Positions 8,712-17,997 of a DNA stretch of 64,000 nt are shown one piece after another (within the stretch, counting starts at the first letter, position 1; every line of letters begins with the position of its first letter). This DNA comes from CAWCDJ01 sp963796675. Lineage in GTDB: Bacteria; Acidobacteriota; Terriglobia; Bryobacterales; Bryobacteraceae. Location of the stretch: contig CAWCMS010000008.1 in NCBI GenBank assembly GCA_963796675.1, positions 186,001 to 250,000 of the forward strand, in the 5' to 3' direction. Below the pieces are notes generated by a model that saw only the letters and a program-made list of their open reading frames with translations, made no database searches and had not been told where the DNA came from. Both the position numbers and the translations under genes were made by a program.

Positions 8712-9621
8712 TGCCCAGTGAGGTGCAAGCGGAGGGCCGGGCGGAAATCTGTGGGGATGCGCACGCCAGGGGCGCGGCGCGGCGTCAAACGTGGACGCCC
8801 CGCGCGCTGTGCGCCGCCTACGTCTTGCGCCGCCGCGCCCAGCGGTGATGAACGTTGCTGCGAACACCGCTCCGGGCGGGGACTTACAGAGCATCCTTCT
8901 GTACTCGTTGACGCGCTAACGCCGATTCACCTGCGCCTTCTAAAGCACTTTGAACGCCGCGCGCCCGTCCCCATCGGCACTGCGCCTGAGTGGATGAAGT
9001 CCGATGTCTGCGCACAGGTGGCTAAAGACTCTCTTGATCGTGGGCTAATAACCGCGCCAGGTCATAAAACGCTTGATCGAAATCAGGTGATGATGGGGAG
9101 AGATGGCCGCTACGAGTTCCATGCCAAGTTGACGCTGCTTGGTAAAAGTTTTTGGCATCCATCACAGCACCACCACCGCTAAAGTGAAGGTTACGGGAGT
9201 CGGCCTTTCCACAACCTTCACGTTCTGGCCGCGCACTTCGAGCGGTGACTGGCGACCCGATTCAAGTTTGTTTCCCGGGCTCACCGCGGAACCTTTGTGG
9301 AAAGTGGCCGTACGGAAATCTGATGGTTTTCGTTCGCCCCGTCGATTCCTTCAAATACATACGCGCACGGTTGGATGTGGCGCATGATTTCCGTACGCGC
9401 CCGATTCCTGACCAGACCGTCTTTAGGTAGGCGAATCAGAGCACCGATCTGGGCAACGACGCGGGCCATTCTGGCGAGGCTACAAATGCCGGATCGGGCG
9501 TTGGGCGGTGTGGACAACGGGAATGGGAGAGCTGGTTTGGAAGGGGCTTGCCTGCTTCTCAACTCTGTTGGCGGTATTGAAGCCAGAATTGGGATGTCTG
9601 TAAGTATTTGAGGCTCTTGAT
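8712..9621. other. Gene-poor island interior with possible coding remnant
   Basis: No intact gene. On the plus strand about 8905-9160 reads as protein-like sequence ('LTPIHLRLLKHF', then 'APEWMKSDVCAQ' and 'DSLDRGLITAP') with no start and no recognised family, probably the tail of a decayed gene. 9190-9620 is lower in GC and shows nothing recognisable. Confidence 0.4.
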
Positions 9622-10893
9622 CAATTGCGGGGGCAGACCATGATCCCAGATTGGTAAAACAATCTTGGGAGATAATGTTTTGTCCGACTCTGAGATCGAT
9701 TTGGGCCTGCCCCAATAATGAGATTACCGCGAAGCATCAAAGAGGCGGCACGATTATCATATCGGCCCGGTATACTGGGCCGATATCGTGCCCGCGTTGC
9801 GGGGGATCGCGTCTGCGAAACAAGGGCTGGTGCCGGAGAACCGTGCGGCACGATGACTGGGGTTTCCGCCGTGGGATCCTGGACCTGCAAGTGCGCAAGA
9901 GCCGCTGTCTGGATTGCGGCCGCTCGTTTCGCCAGCAGACCCCAGGCATCCAACCGTTCCAGCGAGCCAGCGAGAGCTTCCAGGAGATGGTCTTTCAGCA
10001 GCGCCTGGATGGAATTAACCGGAGCTGCCTGGGAAGACAGAAGGGCATTGGAGCGGCGACGGTGCAGCGCTATTTCCTCCGCCGGCTGCAACGACGGGCC
10101 CGCCAGGACCATGCGCCGGTATGCCCCAAGGTCCTGGGCATCGACGAGCATTTCTTCACCCGCCGCAAAGGCTACGCCACCACCATCTGCGACCTGAAGA
10201 ATCACCGTATCTACGATGTCGTACTCGGTCGTTCCGAAGCGGCCCTGGAGTCCTATTTCCTTCGGATGGAGGGCAAAGAGCAGGTGCGGATCGTGTGCAT
10301 GGACCTGGCTGCAGTCTACCGCTCGATCGTCAGAAAGCATTTTCCCAAGGCGGTCATCGTGGCCGACCGTTTTCACGTGATCCGGCTGGTCAATCATCAC
10401 TTCCTGGCCTGCTGGAGAGAAATCGATCCGGCGGGCGCCAAGAACCGCGGCTTGCTATCGCTGATGCGGCGCCATCGCCACAACCTCAAACCGGAACAGA
10501 AACTCCGGCTCATGGCCTACCTGGCCGAGCGGCCGGCTCTTGACGTGATCTACCGTTTCAAACAGCGGCTCTGCTATCTGCTGCTGAAGAAACACAAAAG
10601 CAAACGGCAGTGCCAAAAGCTGATTCCCCGGTTTCTGCGCGCGGTCGTCGAATTGCGCCAATCCGGACTGATACCACTCGTCGCCCTGGGCGAAACGCTC
10701 CACTCCTGGTCCGAGGAGATCGTGCGCATGTGGCGGTTCACGCGATCCAACGGAATCACGGAAGGGTTTCACAACAAGATGGAGACCATCAGCAGGCAGG
10801 CGTACGGCTTCCGCAACTTCGAAAACTACCGGCAACGAGTGCAGGTGTTATGTTCTTAGAAAGGTCTGGGATTGGGGTTTGCCCCCGGAATTG
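9622..10893 (+). mobile_element. ISL3-family insertion sequence with imperfect terminal inverted repeats
   Basis: Ends about 9622-9650 and 10865-10893 are imperfect inverted repeats: left CAATTGCGGGGGCAGACC, right (complement) CAATTCCGGGGGCAAACC, continuing to a shared ATCCCAGA. They flank a single transposase gene, giving about 1.27 kb, a normal size for ISL3 elements. I cannot see a clear 8-base target duplication, so the exact ends may be a few bases off or the element is old. The right end is 21 bases from the tRNA-Phe 3' end. Confidence 0.75.
9675..10859 (+). CDS. ISL3-family transposase
   Basis: 394 residues from ATG 9675; an in-frame TTG at 9651 would lie next to the terminal repeat. 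The N-terminal zinc ribbon has CxxC pairs at about 39/42 and 78/81 ('CPRC', 'CLDC'), followed by a helix-turn-helix region 'GIGAATVQRYFLRRL'. The catalytic DDE triad fits D157 ('GIDEHFF'), D210 ('CMDLAAVYRSIV') and E363 ('NGITEGFHNKME'). 'VADRFHVIRLVN' is a strong ISL3 signature. The frame is intact, so the element could still move. Confidence 0.92.
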   Translation: MFCPTLRSIWACPNNEITAKHQRGGTIIISARYTGPISCPRCGGSRLRNKGWCRRTVRHDDWGFRRGILDLQVRKSRCLDCGRSFRQQTPGIQPFQRASESFQEMVFQQRLDGINRSCLGRQKGIGAATVQRYFLRRLQRRARQDHAPVCPKVLGIDEHFFTRRKGYATTICDLKNHRIYDVVLGRSEAALESYFLRMEGKEQVRIVCMDLAAVYRSIVRKHFPKAVIVADRFHVIRLVNHHFLACWREIDPAGAKNRGLLSLMRRHRHNLKPEQKLRLMAYLAERPALDVIYRFKQRLCYLLLKKHKSKRQCQKLIPRFLRAVVELRQSGLIPLVALGETLHSWSEEIVRMWRFTRSNGITEGFHNKMETISRQAYGFRNFENYRQRVQVLCS

Positions 10894-10914
10894 GCGTAGA
10901 GCCGATTGAAAACA

Positions 10915-10980
10915 TGGTGGCCAGGGACGGAATCGAACCGCCGACGCCAGCCTTTTCAGGGCTGCGCTCTACCAGCTGAG

Positions 10981-10990
<10 letters not shown>
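10915..10990 (-). tRNA. tRNA-Phe (GAA), CCA encoded
   Basis: 76 bases on the minus strand from 10990. The acceptor stem GGCCAGG pairs with CCTGGCC, the discriminator is A, and CCA is encoded (10917-10915). The anticodon stem CAGCC/GGCTG closes the loop CTGAAAA, giving anticodon GAA. The D arm (GCTC..GAGC) and the T arm (loop TTCGATT) are regular. Its first bases also carry the stop codon of the fumarase gene upstream. Its 3' half is repeated at 5350-5397. Confidence 0.96.
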
Positions 10991-12543
<1,553 letters not shown>

Positions 12544-12587
12544 AATGGTGTCCGAAATGCCATTTTAACGCCGCGCGGCCCGCGCCA

Positions 12588-13577
12588 CTAATCGAGCTTC
12601 AAGTGTACGTCGGCGCGCATTCCGGGCCGGATCGCCGAAGTCGTGCTGCTGAATTCGACAATCGCCTGCTCCCCCTCGATCGCCTTCACCTGCCCCGGAA
12701 TTCCGCCGCTTTGCAGATCGAGCACGAATACCGTCGCGGAGCCGCCGGGATGCAGCCGCTTCAACAAGGCCGGCGCGGCATCGAGCGGCACTTCGAGCGC
12801 GTAGAGATCGGTGGCGATCGTGAACATCGCGTCGCCCGCCTCTTGGGCCGGTTTGCCCACTTCGCCCTTGCGGCCGACCACGGTCCCGTCTACAGGCGAA
12901 CGCACCTCGGCATTCTGGAATGCCTGGTCGGCTTCCTGCAGTTCCTGGCTGCGTTGTGCCAGCGCGGTCTTCGCCGCCGCGAGTTGATTCAGCGCCATCT
13001 GCGTCTGCTCGCGCGCCGAACGGGCCGCGTTGTCCATCACATCCGAATTCGTGACGGCCGCCTGATACTCCTTCCGCGACTTCTCGAAGACGATCGGCGG
13101 AGTGGCGCCCGCTTCGTGCAGGGTCGTTTGCCGCTCGAACACGCGCCGGGCGCGCTCCAGGTCCAGCCGCGCGCGCTGCGCTTCGGCATCGGCGCGCGAC
13201 GCTTCGAGGCGCGTGGCATTGACCTGCACCTCGGCCTTACTCACATCGGTTTGCGCGTGTTCGGCCGCGGTATTCGCCGCCTCGCGATTGTTTTCCAGCC
13301 CGGCTGACCCGATCCTCGCCAGGGCCTGCCCCTGGTACACGTCTTCGCCGGAGTCCGCCAGAAAGGCTTCGATGTTCCCCTCGATTCCGGCGCCCACCGT
13401 GACCACGTGCTGTGGGCGGATCAACCCGCTCAACGTCACCTCGGAGGTCGTCACTACGGCCGCCGCCGGATTCCGCGCGGGAACCGCCGGCGCCGGACGC
13501 CGCCGCATCGAGAGCACTCCGCCCACGACTCCGGCCGCCAGCGCGAGCACTGCGAACAGCAACCACCGGCCGCGCAT
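12588..13577 (-). CDS. HlyD/RND-type periplasmic membrane-fusion (adaptor) protein
   Basis: 329 residues. N-terminal membrane anchor or uncleaved signal at about 5-25 ('LLFAVLALAAGVVGGVL'). A split lipoyl/barrel-sandwich domain follows ('VTVGAGIEGNIEAFLADSGEDV' and 'AEVRSPVDGTVVGRKGEVG') around a long alpha-helical hairpin rich in Ala, Glu, Arg and Gln (about 85-225). A beta-barrel domain ends 'IRPGMRADVHLKLD'. Such adaptors bridge an inner-membrane ABC or RND pump to an outer-membrane channel, but no pump gene is adjacent. It starts 7 bases after the aldo/keto reductase, so it is co-transcribed. Confidence 0.85.
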   Translation of the reverse strand: MRGRWLLFAVLALAAGVVGGVLSMRRRPAPAVPARNPAAAVVTTSEVTLSGLIRPQHVVTVGAGIEGNIEAFLADSGEDVYQGQALARIGSAGLENNREAANTAAEHAQTDVSKAEVQVNATRLEASRADAEAQRARLDLERARRVFERQTTLHEAGATPPIVFEKSRKEYQAAVTNSDVMDNAARSAREQTQMALNQLAAAKTALAQRSQELQEADQAFQNAEVRSPVDGTVVGRKGEVGKPAQEAGDAMFTIATDLYALEVPLDAAPALLKRLHPGGSATVFVLDLQSGGIPGQVKAIEGEQAIVEFSSTTSAIRPGMRADVHLKLD

Positions 13578-13584
13578 CCGGGCC

Positions 13585-14553
13585 CTACCGGTTGTATTTC
13601 GGAGTCACGCCGCGCAGGTTCTGCCACACGCGGTCGCAGGCGGCCACGGTTTCGGCGTCGAGCGGCCCCCGCTCGAAGACTTCCAGGTTTTGTTCGAGCT
13701 GCGGGATCTTCGACGCTCCCAACAGAACGCAATCGGTGGCCGTGTGGAAGAGCAGCCAGTTGAGTGCCATATCGATCACGGACCGGCCTGCCTTCTCCGC
13801 AATCGCCGCCAACTCGTCCACCGCGTTGAAGTACGCCGGATGCCAGTAGCGGTCCAGGTACATCTGGTTGGCGTCGAACCGCGTGCCCGCGAGCGGACGC
13901 TCGCGGTTCTGCTTCCCGGTGAGCAGGCCGCCGGCCAGCGGGTTGTAGACGATCATCGGAATGTCGAAAGCCTTGCAGAAGGGAACCCACTCCTGCTCAA
14001 TGCCGCGCGCCAGCAGGTTGTACATCGGCTGCGAAATATACGGCGCCGCGTAGCCCTTCTTCTCGGAAATCCAGAGCGCCTGCTCGGCCTGCCACGCGGC
14101 GAAGTTCGAGGTGCCGGGGTACCGCACCTTGCCGGCCTTCACCACCTGGTGCATCGCCTCCAGGCTCTCATCGAGCGGCGCTTCGTAATCGGGCATGTGG
14201 AAGTAATAGATGTCGAGGTAGTCGGTCTGCAGCCGCGCCAGTGTCGCATCGATGTTGGCCAGGATCGACTTCGACGAAAGCGGCGAGACGCCGGCCGGCT
14301 CGCCGGTCTTCATCCCCACTTTGCTCGCCACGATCAGCCCGCTGCGCCGACCCTTGAGAATCTTTCCGAGAATCACTTCCGACTGGCCTTTGTTGTACGC
14401 GTTGGCCGTGTCGAAGAAATTGATGCCGTGATCGAGGCAAATGTCGATCATCCGGGCGGCCGCCGGCTCGTCGGTCTGCCCTCCGAACGTCATGGCGCCG
14501 AAGCACGCCCGGGAGACGGTGAGATCGGTGTGCGGAAGTTTGCGGGTTTGCAT
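13585..14553 (-). CDS. Aldo/keto reductase
   Basis: 322-residue NADPH-dependent oxidoreductase of the AKR (beta/alpha)8 family. The catalytic tetrad is visible: D48 in 'FFDTANAYN', Y53, K78 in 'IVASKVG' and H119 in 'DIYYFHMPD'. 'NFAAWQ' and 'MYNLLARGIE..VPFCKAFDIPMIVYNPLAGGLLTGK' match the YajO/YghZ-like group; 'LLGASK' near the C-terminus contacts the cofactor phosphate. The substrate cannot be told. Same strand as the CoA-transferase upstream (24-base gap) and the adaptor gene downstream. Confidence 0.92.
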   Translation of the reverse strand: MQTRKLPHTDLTVSRACFGAMTFGGQTDEPAAARMIDICLDHGINFFDTANAYNKGQSEVILGKILKGRRSGLIVASKVGMKTGEPAGVSPLSSKSILANIDATLARLQTDYLDIYYFHMPDYEAPLDESLEAMHQVVKAGKVRYPGTSNFAAWQAEQALWISEKKGYAAPYISQPMYNLLARGIEQEWVPFCKAFDIPMIVYNPLAGGLLTGKQNRERPLAGTRFDANQMYLDRYWHPAYFNAVDELAAIAEKAGRSVIDMALNWLLFHTATDCVLLGASKIPQLEQNLEVFERGPLDAETVAACDRVWQNLRGVTPKYNR

Positions 14554-14577
14554 GGAAACCGCTAGTTTATCGCACGC

Positions 14578-15892
14578 CTACAGGGCGATGGCGTGAGCCG
14601 GCGGAACCAGCCGCGCCTGGCGCGCCCATGCCTCGAGATCGTCGCGGAACCGCGGATCGGCGATGCGGATCAGCGCCTCCGCGCGCTGCCGCAGGTTCTT
14701 GCCGTGCAGGTACGCGACCCCGTGCTCGGTGATGACATAGTGGACGTCGCCGCGCGAAGTCACTACACCGGCTCCGGCGCGCAGATGCGGCACGATGCGG
14801 GAAACGGCTCCGTCCTTTGCGGTCGAAGGCAGCGTGATGATAGGCAGCCCGCCCTTGGAGCGGGCCGCGCCGCGCAGAAAATCCACCTGCCCGCCGATGC
14901 CGCTGTACGGGAGTGCTCCCCATGGAATCGGCGCACACCTGGCCGGTCAGATCCACTTCGATGGCGGAGTTCAGCGCCACCATGCGGTCGTTCTGCGCGA
15001 TCACGAAGGGATCGTTGGCATACGCGGTGCGATGGAACTCGAAGATCGGGTTGTTGTCGATGAAATCGAACAGCAGCTTCGTGCCGAGTACGAACCCCGC
15101 AATCACTTTGCGCGGATGCAGCGTCTTTCGCTCGTTATTGATCACGCCCGCCTCGGATCAGGTCCACCACACTATCCGGCACCATTTCGGAGTGGATCCC
15201 CAGGTCTTTGTGATCGCGCAGCAGCCCCAGCACCGCTTCCGGAATGCCGCCGATGCCGGTCTGAATGGTGGCGCCATCGGGGATCAGCGGCGCCACGTGG
15301 CGTGCGATCGCGCGATGCAGGTCGGTCACGCGTGCTTCGGATATTCCGAAAGCGGGTGCGAGGTCTCGATGAACGCGTCCGCGCGGCTCACATGGAGGAA
15401 CGTGTCGCCCAGGGTGCGCGGCATCCGGTCGTTGATTTCGACAATCAGATATTTGGCGCACTGCGCGGCGGTGAGCGAGGCGTCCACGCTCGGTCCGACG
15501 CTCATGTAGCCATACGCATCAGGCGGCGTGCACTGCAGCAGGCACACGTCCACGGGCAGCGCGCCCGAAGGAAGAGACTCTCGATTTCGCTGAGAAAGAT
15601 CGGGAGTATAGTCGGCGCGGCCTTCCTGCACCGCCGCCCGCACGTTGCCGCCGATGAACAGCGCGTTGTGGCGGAAGTGCCCCTCGTATTCGGGCAGGCT
15701 GTAATCGGCGATCCCCATGGTGGCCATGTGGATCACGGTCACGTCGCTCAGTTCCGGGCCGCGGCGCGTCAGGGCCTTCACCAGTTCCACCGGCTCGGCG
15801 CAGCCGTTGTGGATGTAGACCGATTGTCCGGATCGCACCACCGAAAGCGCATCGTCGGGCGTCGTAATTCGGGAACGATAGTTGCTGCTCAC
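14578..15892 (-). pseudogene. Acetyl-CoA hydrolase / 4-hydroxybutyrate CoA-transferase family, three apparent frameshifts
   Basis: A full-length CoA-transferase (about 438 codons) is recovered only by joining frames. The N-terminal part runs from GTG 15892 ('ALTRRGPELSDVTVIHMATMG', 'NGCAEPVELVKAL') through 'YLIVEINDRMPRTLGD'. Next comes 'PLIPDGATIQTGIGGIPEAV' with catalytic Glu in 'GIHSEMVPD', then 'INNERKTLHPRKV' and finally 'DVHYVITEHGVAYLHGKNL'. Shifts are near 15345 (one base missing), 15147 (extra G in GGG) and 14925 (extra base). All motifs are preserved, so sequence error is likelier than pseudogenisation. The start overlaps the upstream alanine dehydrogenase-like stop as GTGA. It swaps CoA between acyl-CoA and a short carboxylate. 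Confidence 0.85.
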
Positions 15893-16944
15893 GGGCGCCT
15901 CCCGCGCAGCGAGTAGACGCCACGCTTCAGATCCGGACACTGCTCGATCGCTTCCTCCACACCGTATTTCGCAATGGAAAGAAGATACGGCAGCACGGCC
16001 TGGGCAATCGCGATACTCGAAGTGCGGCCGAGATCGGCAGTGAAGTTGGGCACGCAGAAATGCGTTACGCCCTTGTAGACGAAAGTGGGCTCCGCCAGCG
16101 TCGTGAGCCGGCTGGTTTCGACGCAGCCGCCCTGGTCGATCGCGACATCGATGATGGCAGAGCCCGGCTTCATGCGCTCCACCATCGAACGCGTGACGAT
16201 GTGGGGCGTACGGCTGCCGGCCTCCAGGATGGCGCCGATTACGATGTCGGCGGAGGCCACCGCTTCGGTAATCGCGTCCACGTCGGACAGACTCGTCTCG
16301 ACACCTGGGACGTGGTCCATCACATGCCGCAATTTGGCCGGGTCGCGGTCGAACGCGATCACCCTCGCACCCGCTGCGGCGGCTCTCCGTACGGCCGCGA
16401 AACCGACCGCCCCGGCGCCGAGCACCACCACACGCGCCGGAGGAACGCCCGGCGTCCCGCCCAGCAGAATTCCCCGTCCGCCGGAGCTCGAACGCAGCAG
16501 GTGAGCGGAGATCGTCGCGGTCATCTGCCCGGCCACCTCGCTTACCGCCGCCAACACGGGCAGCCGGCCGTCGTCCTGCTGAATGATCTCGCACCCGATG
16601 GCGGTGAGGCAGCCCTCGGCGATGCGATCGAGCAGTGCGCGGTCCGCTACCGCCATGTGATAGAACGCCAGAATCGCGGTGGCCGGCCGCGCCCAGCCGA
16701 GCTCATCCTGCGTCGGCCGCCCGATCTTCGATACCAGATCGGCCCTCTGGATCACCTCGGCCGGCGAGTAGGCGATCTGGGCGCCGGCACGAATGTACTC
16801 GTCGTCGGAGTACATGGCGCCAAGTCCCGCGCCCGCTTCGACCCATACCGTGTTCCCCGCCCCGGCAAGTCGCCGTACCACCGGAGGCGTCAGCCCGACC
16901 CGCCGGTCGAAAACCCCGCGCTCGCGAATGACTCCGAAATTCAT
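15889..16944 (-). CDS. ald: Alanine dehydrogenase / NAD(P) transhydrogenase alpha-like oxidoreductase
   Basis: 351 residues from ATG 16944 with GGGGAG nine bases upstream. The AlaDH/PNT N-terminal domain has 'RVGLTPPVV' and the pyruvate-binding region: Lys73 in 'LVSKIGRP' and His96 in 'FYHMA', matching His96 of known alanine dehydrogenases. The NAD-binding Rossmann motif 'GAGAVG' is at 176-181. 'HFCVPNFTADLGRTSS' near the C-terminus resembles the conserved 'PNIPG.VP.TST' segment but diverges, so another amino-acid dehydrogenase of the family is possible. Typical alanine dehydrogenase is about 370 residues. It overlaps the CoA-transferase start by four bases, indicating translational coupling. 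Confidence 0.78.
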   Translation of the reverse strand: MNFGVIRERGVFDRRVGLTPPVVRRLAGAGNTVWVEAGAGLGAMYSDDEYIRAGAQIAYSPAEVIQRADLVSKIGRPTQDELGWARPATAILAFYHMAVADRALLDRIAEGCLTAIGCEIIQQDDGRLPVLAAVSEVAGQMTATISAHLLRSSSGGRGILLGGTPGVPPARVVVLGAGAVGFAAVRRAAAAGARVIAFDRDPAKLRHVMDHVPGVETSLSDVDAITEAVASADIVIGAILEAGSRTPHIVTRSMVERMKPGSAIIDVAIDQGGCVETSRLTTLAEPTFVYKGVTHFCVPNFTADLGRTSSIAIAQAVLPYLLSIAKYGVEEAIEQCPDLKRGVYSLRGRRP

Positions 16945-17030
16945 ACCGCCCCACTCCCCATACACACCTCCGCGGTGGTGCTTCTCTAAATTCTATATTC
17001 GGATCTTTTATATGGAAACGCAACCTGGGA

Positions 17031-17043
17031 TAGAATCAGGCGA
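17031..17043 (+). promoter_or_regulatory. Possible leaderless-type -10 box
   Basis: TAGAAT at 17031-17036 is followed by six bases and then the ATG at 17043, placing the expected transcription start at or next to the start codon. No strong -35 is seen. The same spacing occurs at ilvE (57011-57023). Confidence 0.35.
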
Positions 17044-17909
17044 TGGAATCTTCTCGCCGCCAGTTTCTGTTCACCGCCGCCGCCGGATCGCTGGCTGCCG
17101 CCGCCGCATCCGCCGCCGAGCGCCTGCCGATCCGTAAGGCTGTGGAATTCAGCATGTTGCCGACGTCCATCGGCGTACTGGAACGCTTCCAACTCGCACG
17201 CGAGGCCAGCTTCGAAGCCATCGAGTGCCCAACCACGCCCGAAAAGGACAAAGCTGAGGAGATTCTGGAGGCCTCGCACAAGGCGAACCTGCCGATCCAC
17301 TCCGTGATGAATCAGGAGCATTGGCGCAGTCCGCTCTCCTCACCCGACCCGGCGGTGGTCGAAAAGAGCATGGAGGGCATGCGGACCAGCCTGCACAACG
17401 CGAAGCTGTGGGGCGCCGACACCGTGCTGCTGGTACCCGCCGTGGTGACCCCGGAGGTGAGCTATGCGCAGGCCTGGGAGCGCAGCCAGAAACAGATCCG
17501 CCAACTCATTCCGCTGGCGGAGCAACTGAAGATCATAATCGGGATCGAAGAGGTATGGAACAAGTTCCTGCTGAGTCCGCTCGAAATGGCGCGCTACATC
17601 GACGAGTTCCAGAGCCCCTGGATCCGCGCCTACTTCGACGTCGGCAACGTGGCGATCAGCGGCTACCCGCAGGATTGGATCCGCACCTTGAATAAGCGGA
17701 TCATCAAGCTGCACATCAAGGATTTCTCGTTCCGCAAGCGCGTGGCCGAATTCACGCCGCTGCTCGAAGGCGATATCGACTTCAAAGCTGTGCACGCCGC
17801 ACTCGCCGAGATCGGCTATAAAGGCACCGCCACCGTGGAATTGAACGGCGGCGACGGCGCCTATCTGAAAGAAGTCAACAACCGCTTCGAGAAGATCTTA
17901 GTAGGGTAG
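17043..17909 (+). CDS. Tat-exported sugar phosphate isomerase/epimerase-like TIM barrel
   Basis: 288 residues. N-terminal twin-arginine signal 'SSRRQFLFTAAAGSLAAAA' points to export through Tat in folded form. The rest is a xylose-isomerase-like AP endonuclease 2 barrel: 'GVLERFQLAREASFEAIEC', 'LWGADTVLLVPAVV', 'IIIGIEEVWNKFLLSP', 'IRAYFDVGNVA' (metal ligands E and D) and 'RIIKLHIKDFS' (H and D), ending 'GTATVELNGGDG'. Acidobacteria of this type carry many such exported isomerase-like proteins of unknown substrate. Its stop TAG is made by the palindromic repeat starting at 17901. Convergent with the Gfo/Idh gene. Confidence 0.88.
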   Translation: MESSRRQFLFTAAAGSLAAAAASAAERLPIRKAVEFSMLPTSIGVLERFQLAREASFEAIECPTTPEKDKAEEILEASHKANLPIHSVMNQEHWRSPLSSPDPAVVEKSMEGMRTSLHNAKLWGADTVLLVPAVVTPEVSYAQAWERSQKQIRQLIPLAEQLKIIIGIEEVWNKFLLSPLEMARYIDEFQSPWIRAYFDVGNVAISGYPQDWIRTLNKRIIKLHIKDFSFRKRVAEFTPLLEGDIDFKAVHAALAEIGYKGTATVELNGGDGAYLKEVNNRFEKILVG

Positions 17910-17997
17910 GCCTCCCTGGGCCTGCCCACGCGCCGAAGGCGCACTCTTTCGCGAGCGATCGGCGGGCGCGTTCCGCGCCTGGGCAGGCCTACCCTAC
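17901..17997. repeat. Palindromic repeat family A, copy 1 (both arms)
   Basis: Left arm GTAGGGTAGGCCTCCC and right arm GGCAGGCCTACCCTAC are inverted copies around a loop containing smaller palindromes (CGCCGAAGGCG). It lies between two convergent genes and is likely a bidirectional terminator. Both genes take their TAG stop from the arm ends (17907-17909 plus, 17996-17994 minus). Related copies are at 49089-49143 and 59302-59417. Confidence 0.85.

Larger units (their letters stand above)
5350..10914. mobile_element. Putative decayed genomic island at tRNA-Phe
   Basis: About 5.6 kb lie between the tRNA-Phe 3' end (10915) and a directly repeated 3'-half copy (5350-5397), exactly where an element inserted into the 3' end of the tRNA gene would sit. 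Contents: beta-propeller fragment, UvrA2-like gene of distinctly GC-rich codon style, a stretch with no intact gene, and an ISL3-type insertion sequence only 21 bases from the tRNA. No integrase or excisionase is visible, so the element is inferred to be degraded or cut down by the insertion sequence. Confidence 0.6.

Noticed and set aside
7242..9182. Long plus-strand open frame opposite the uvrA-like gene
   Set aside because: It is the antisense shadow of a GC-rich gene with strong conserved motifs; its product is low-complexity Arg/Ala/Gly. Only its last part (about 8905-9160) looks protein-like, and that is noted as a remnant.
9281..9715. Minus-strand frame of 144 codons spanning the left end of the insertion sequence
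   Set aside because: It crosses the terminal repeat and has no recognisable domain.
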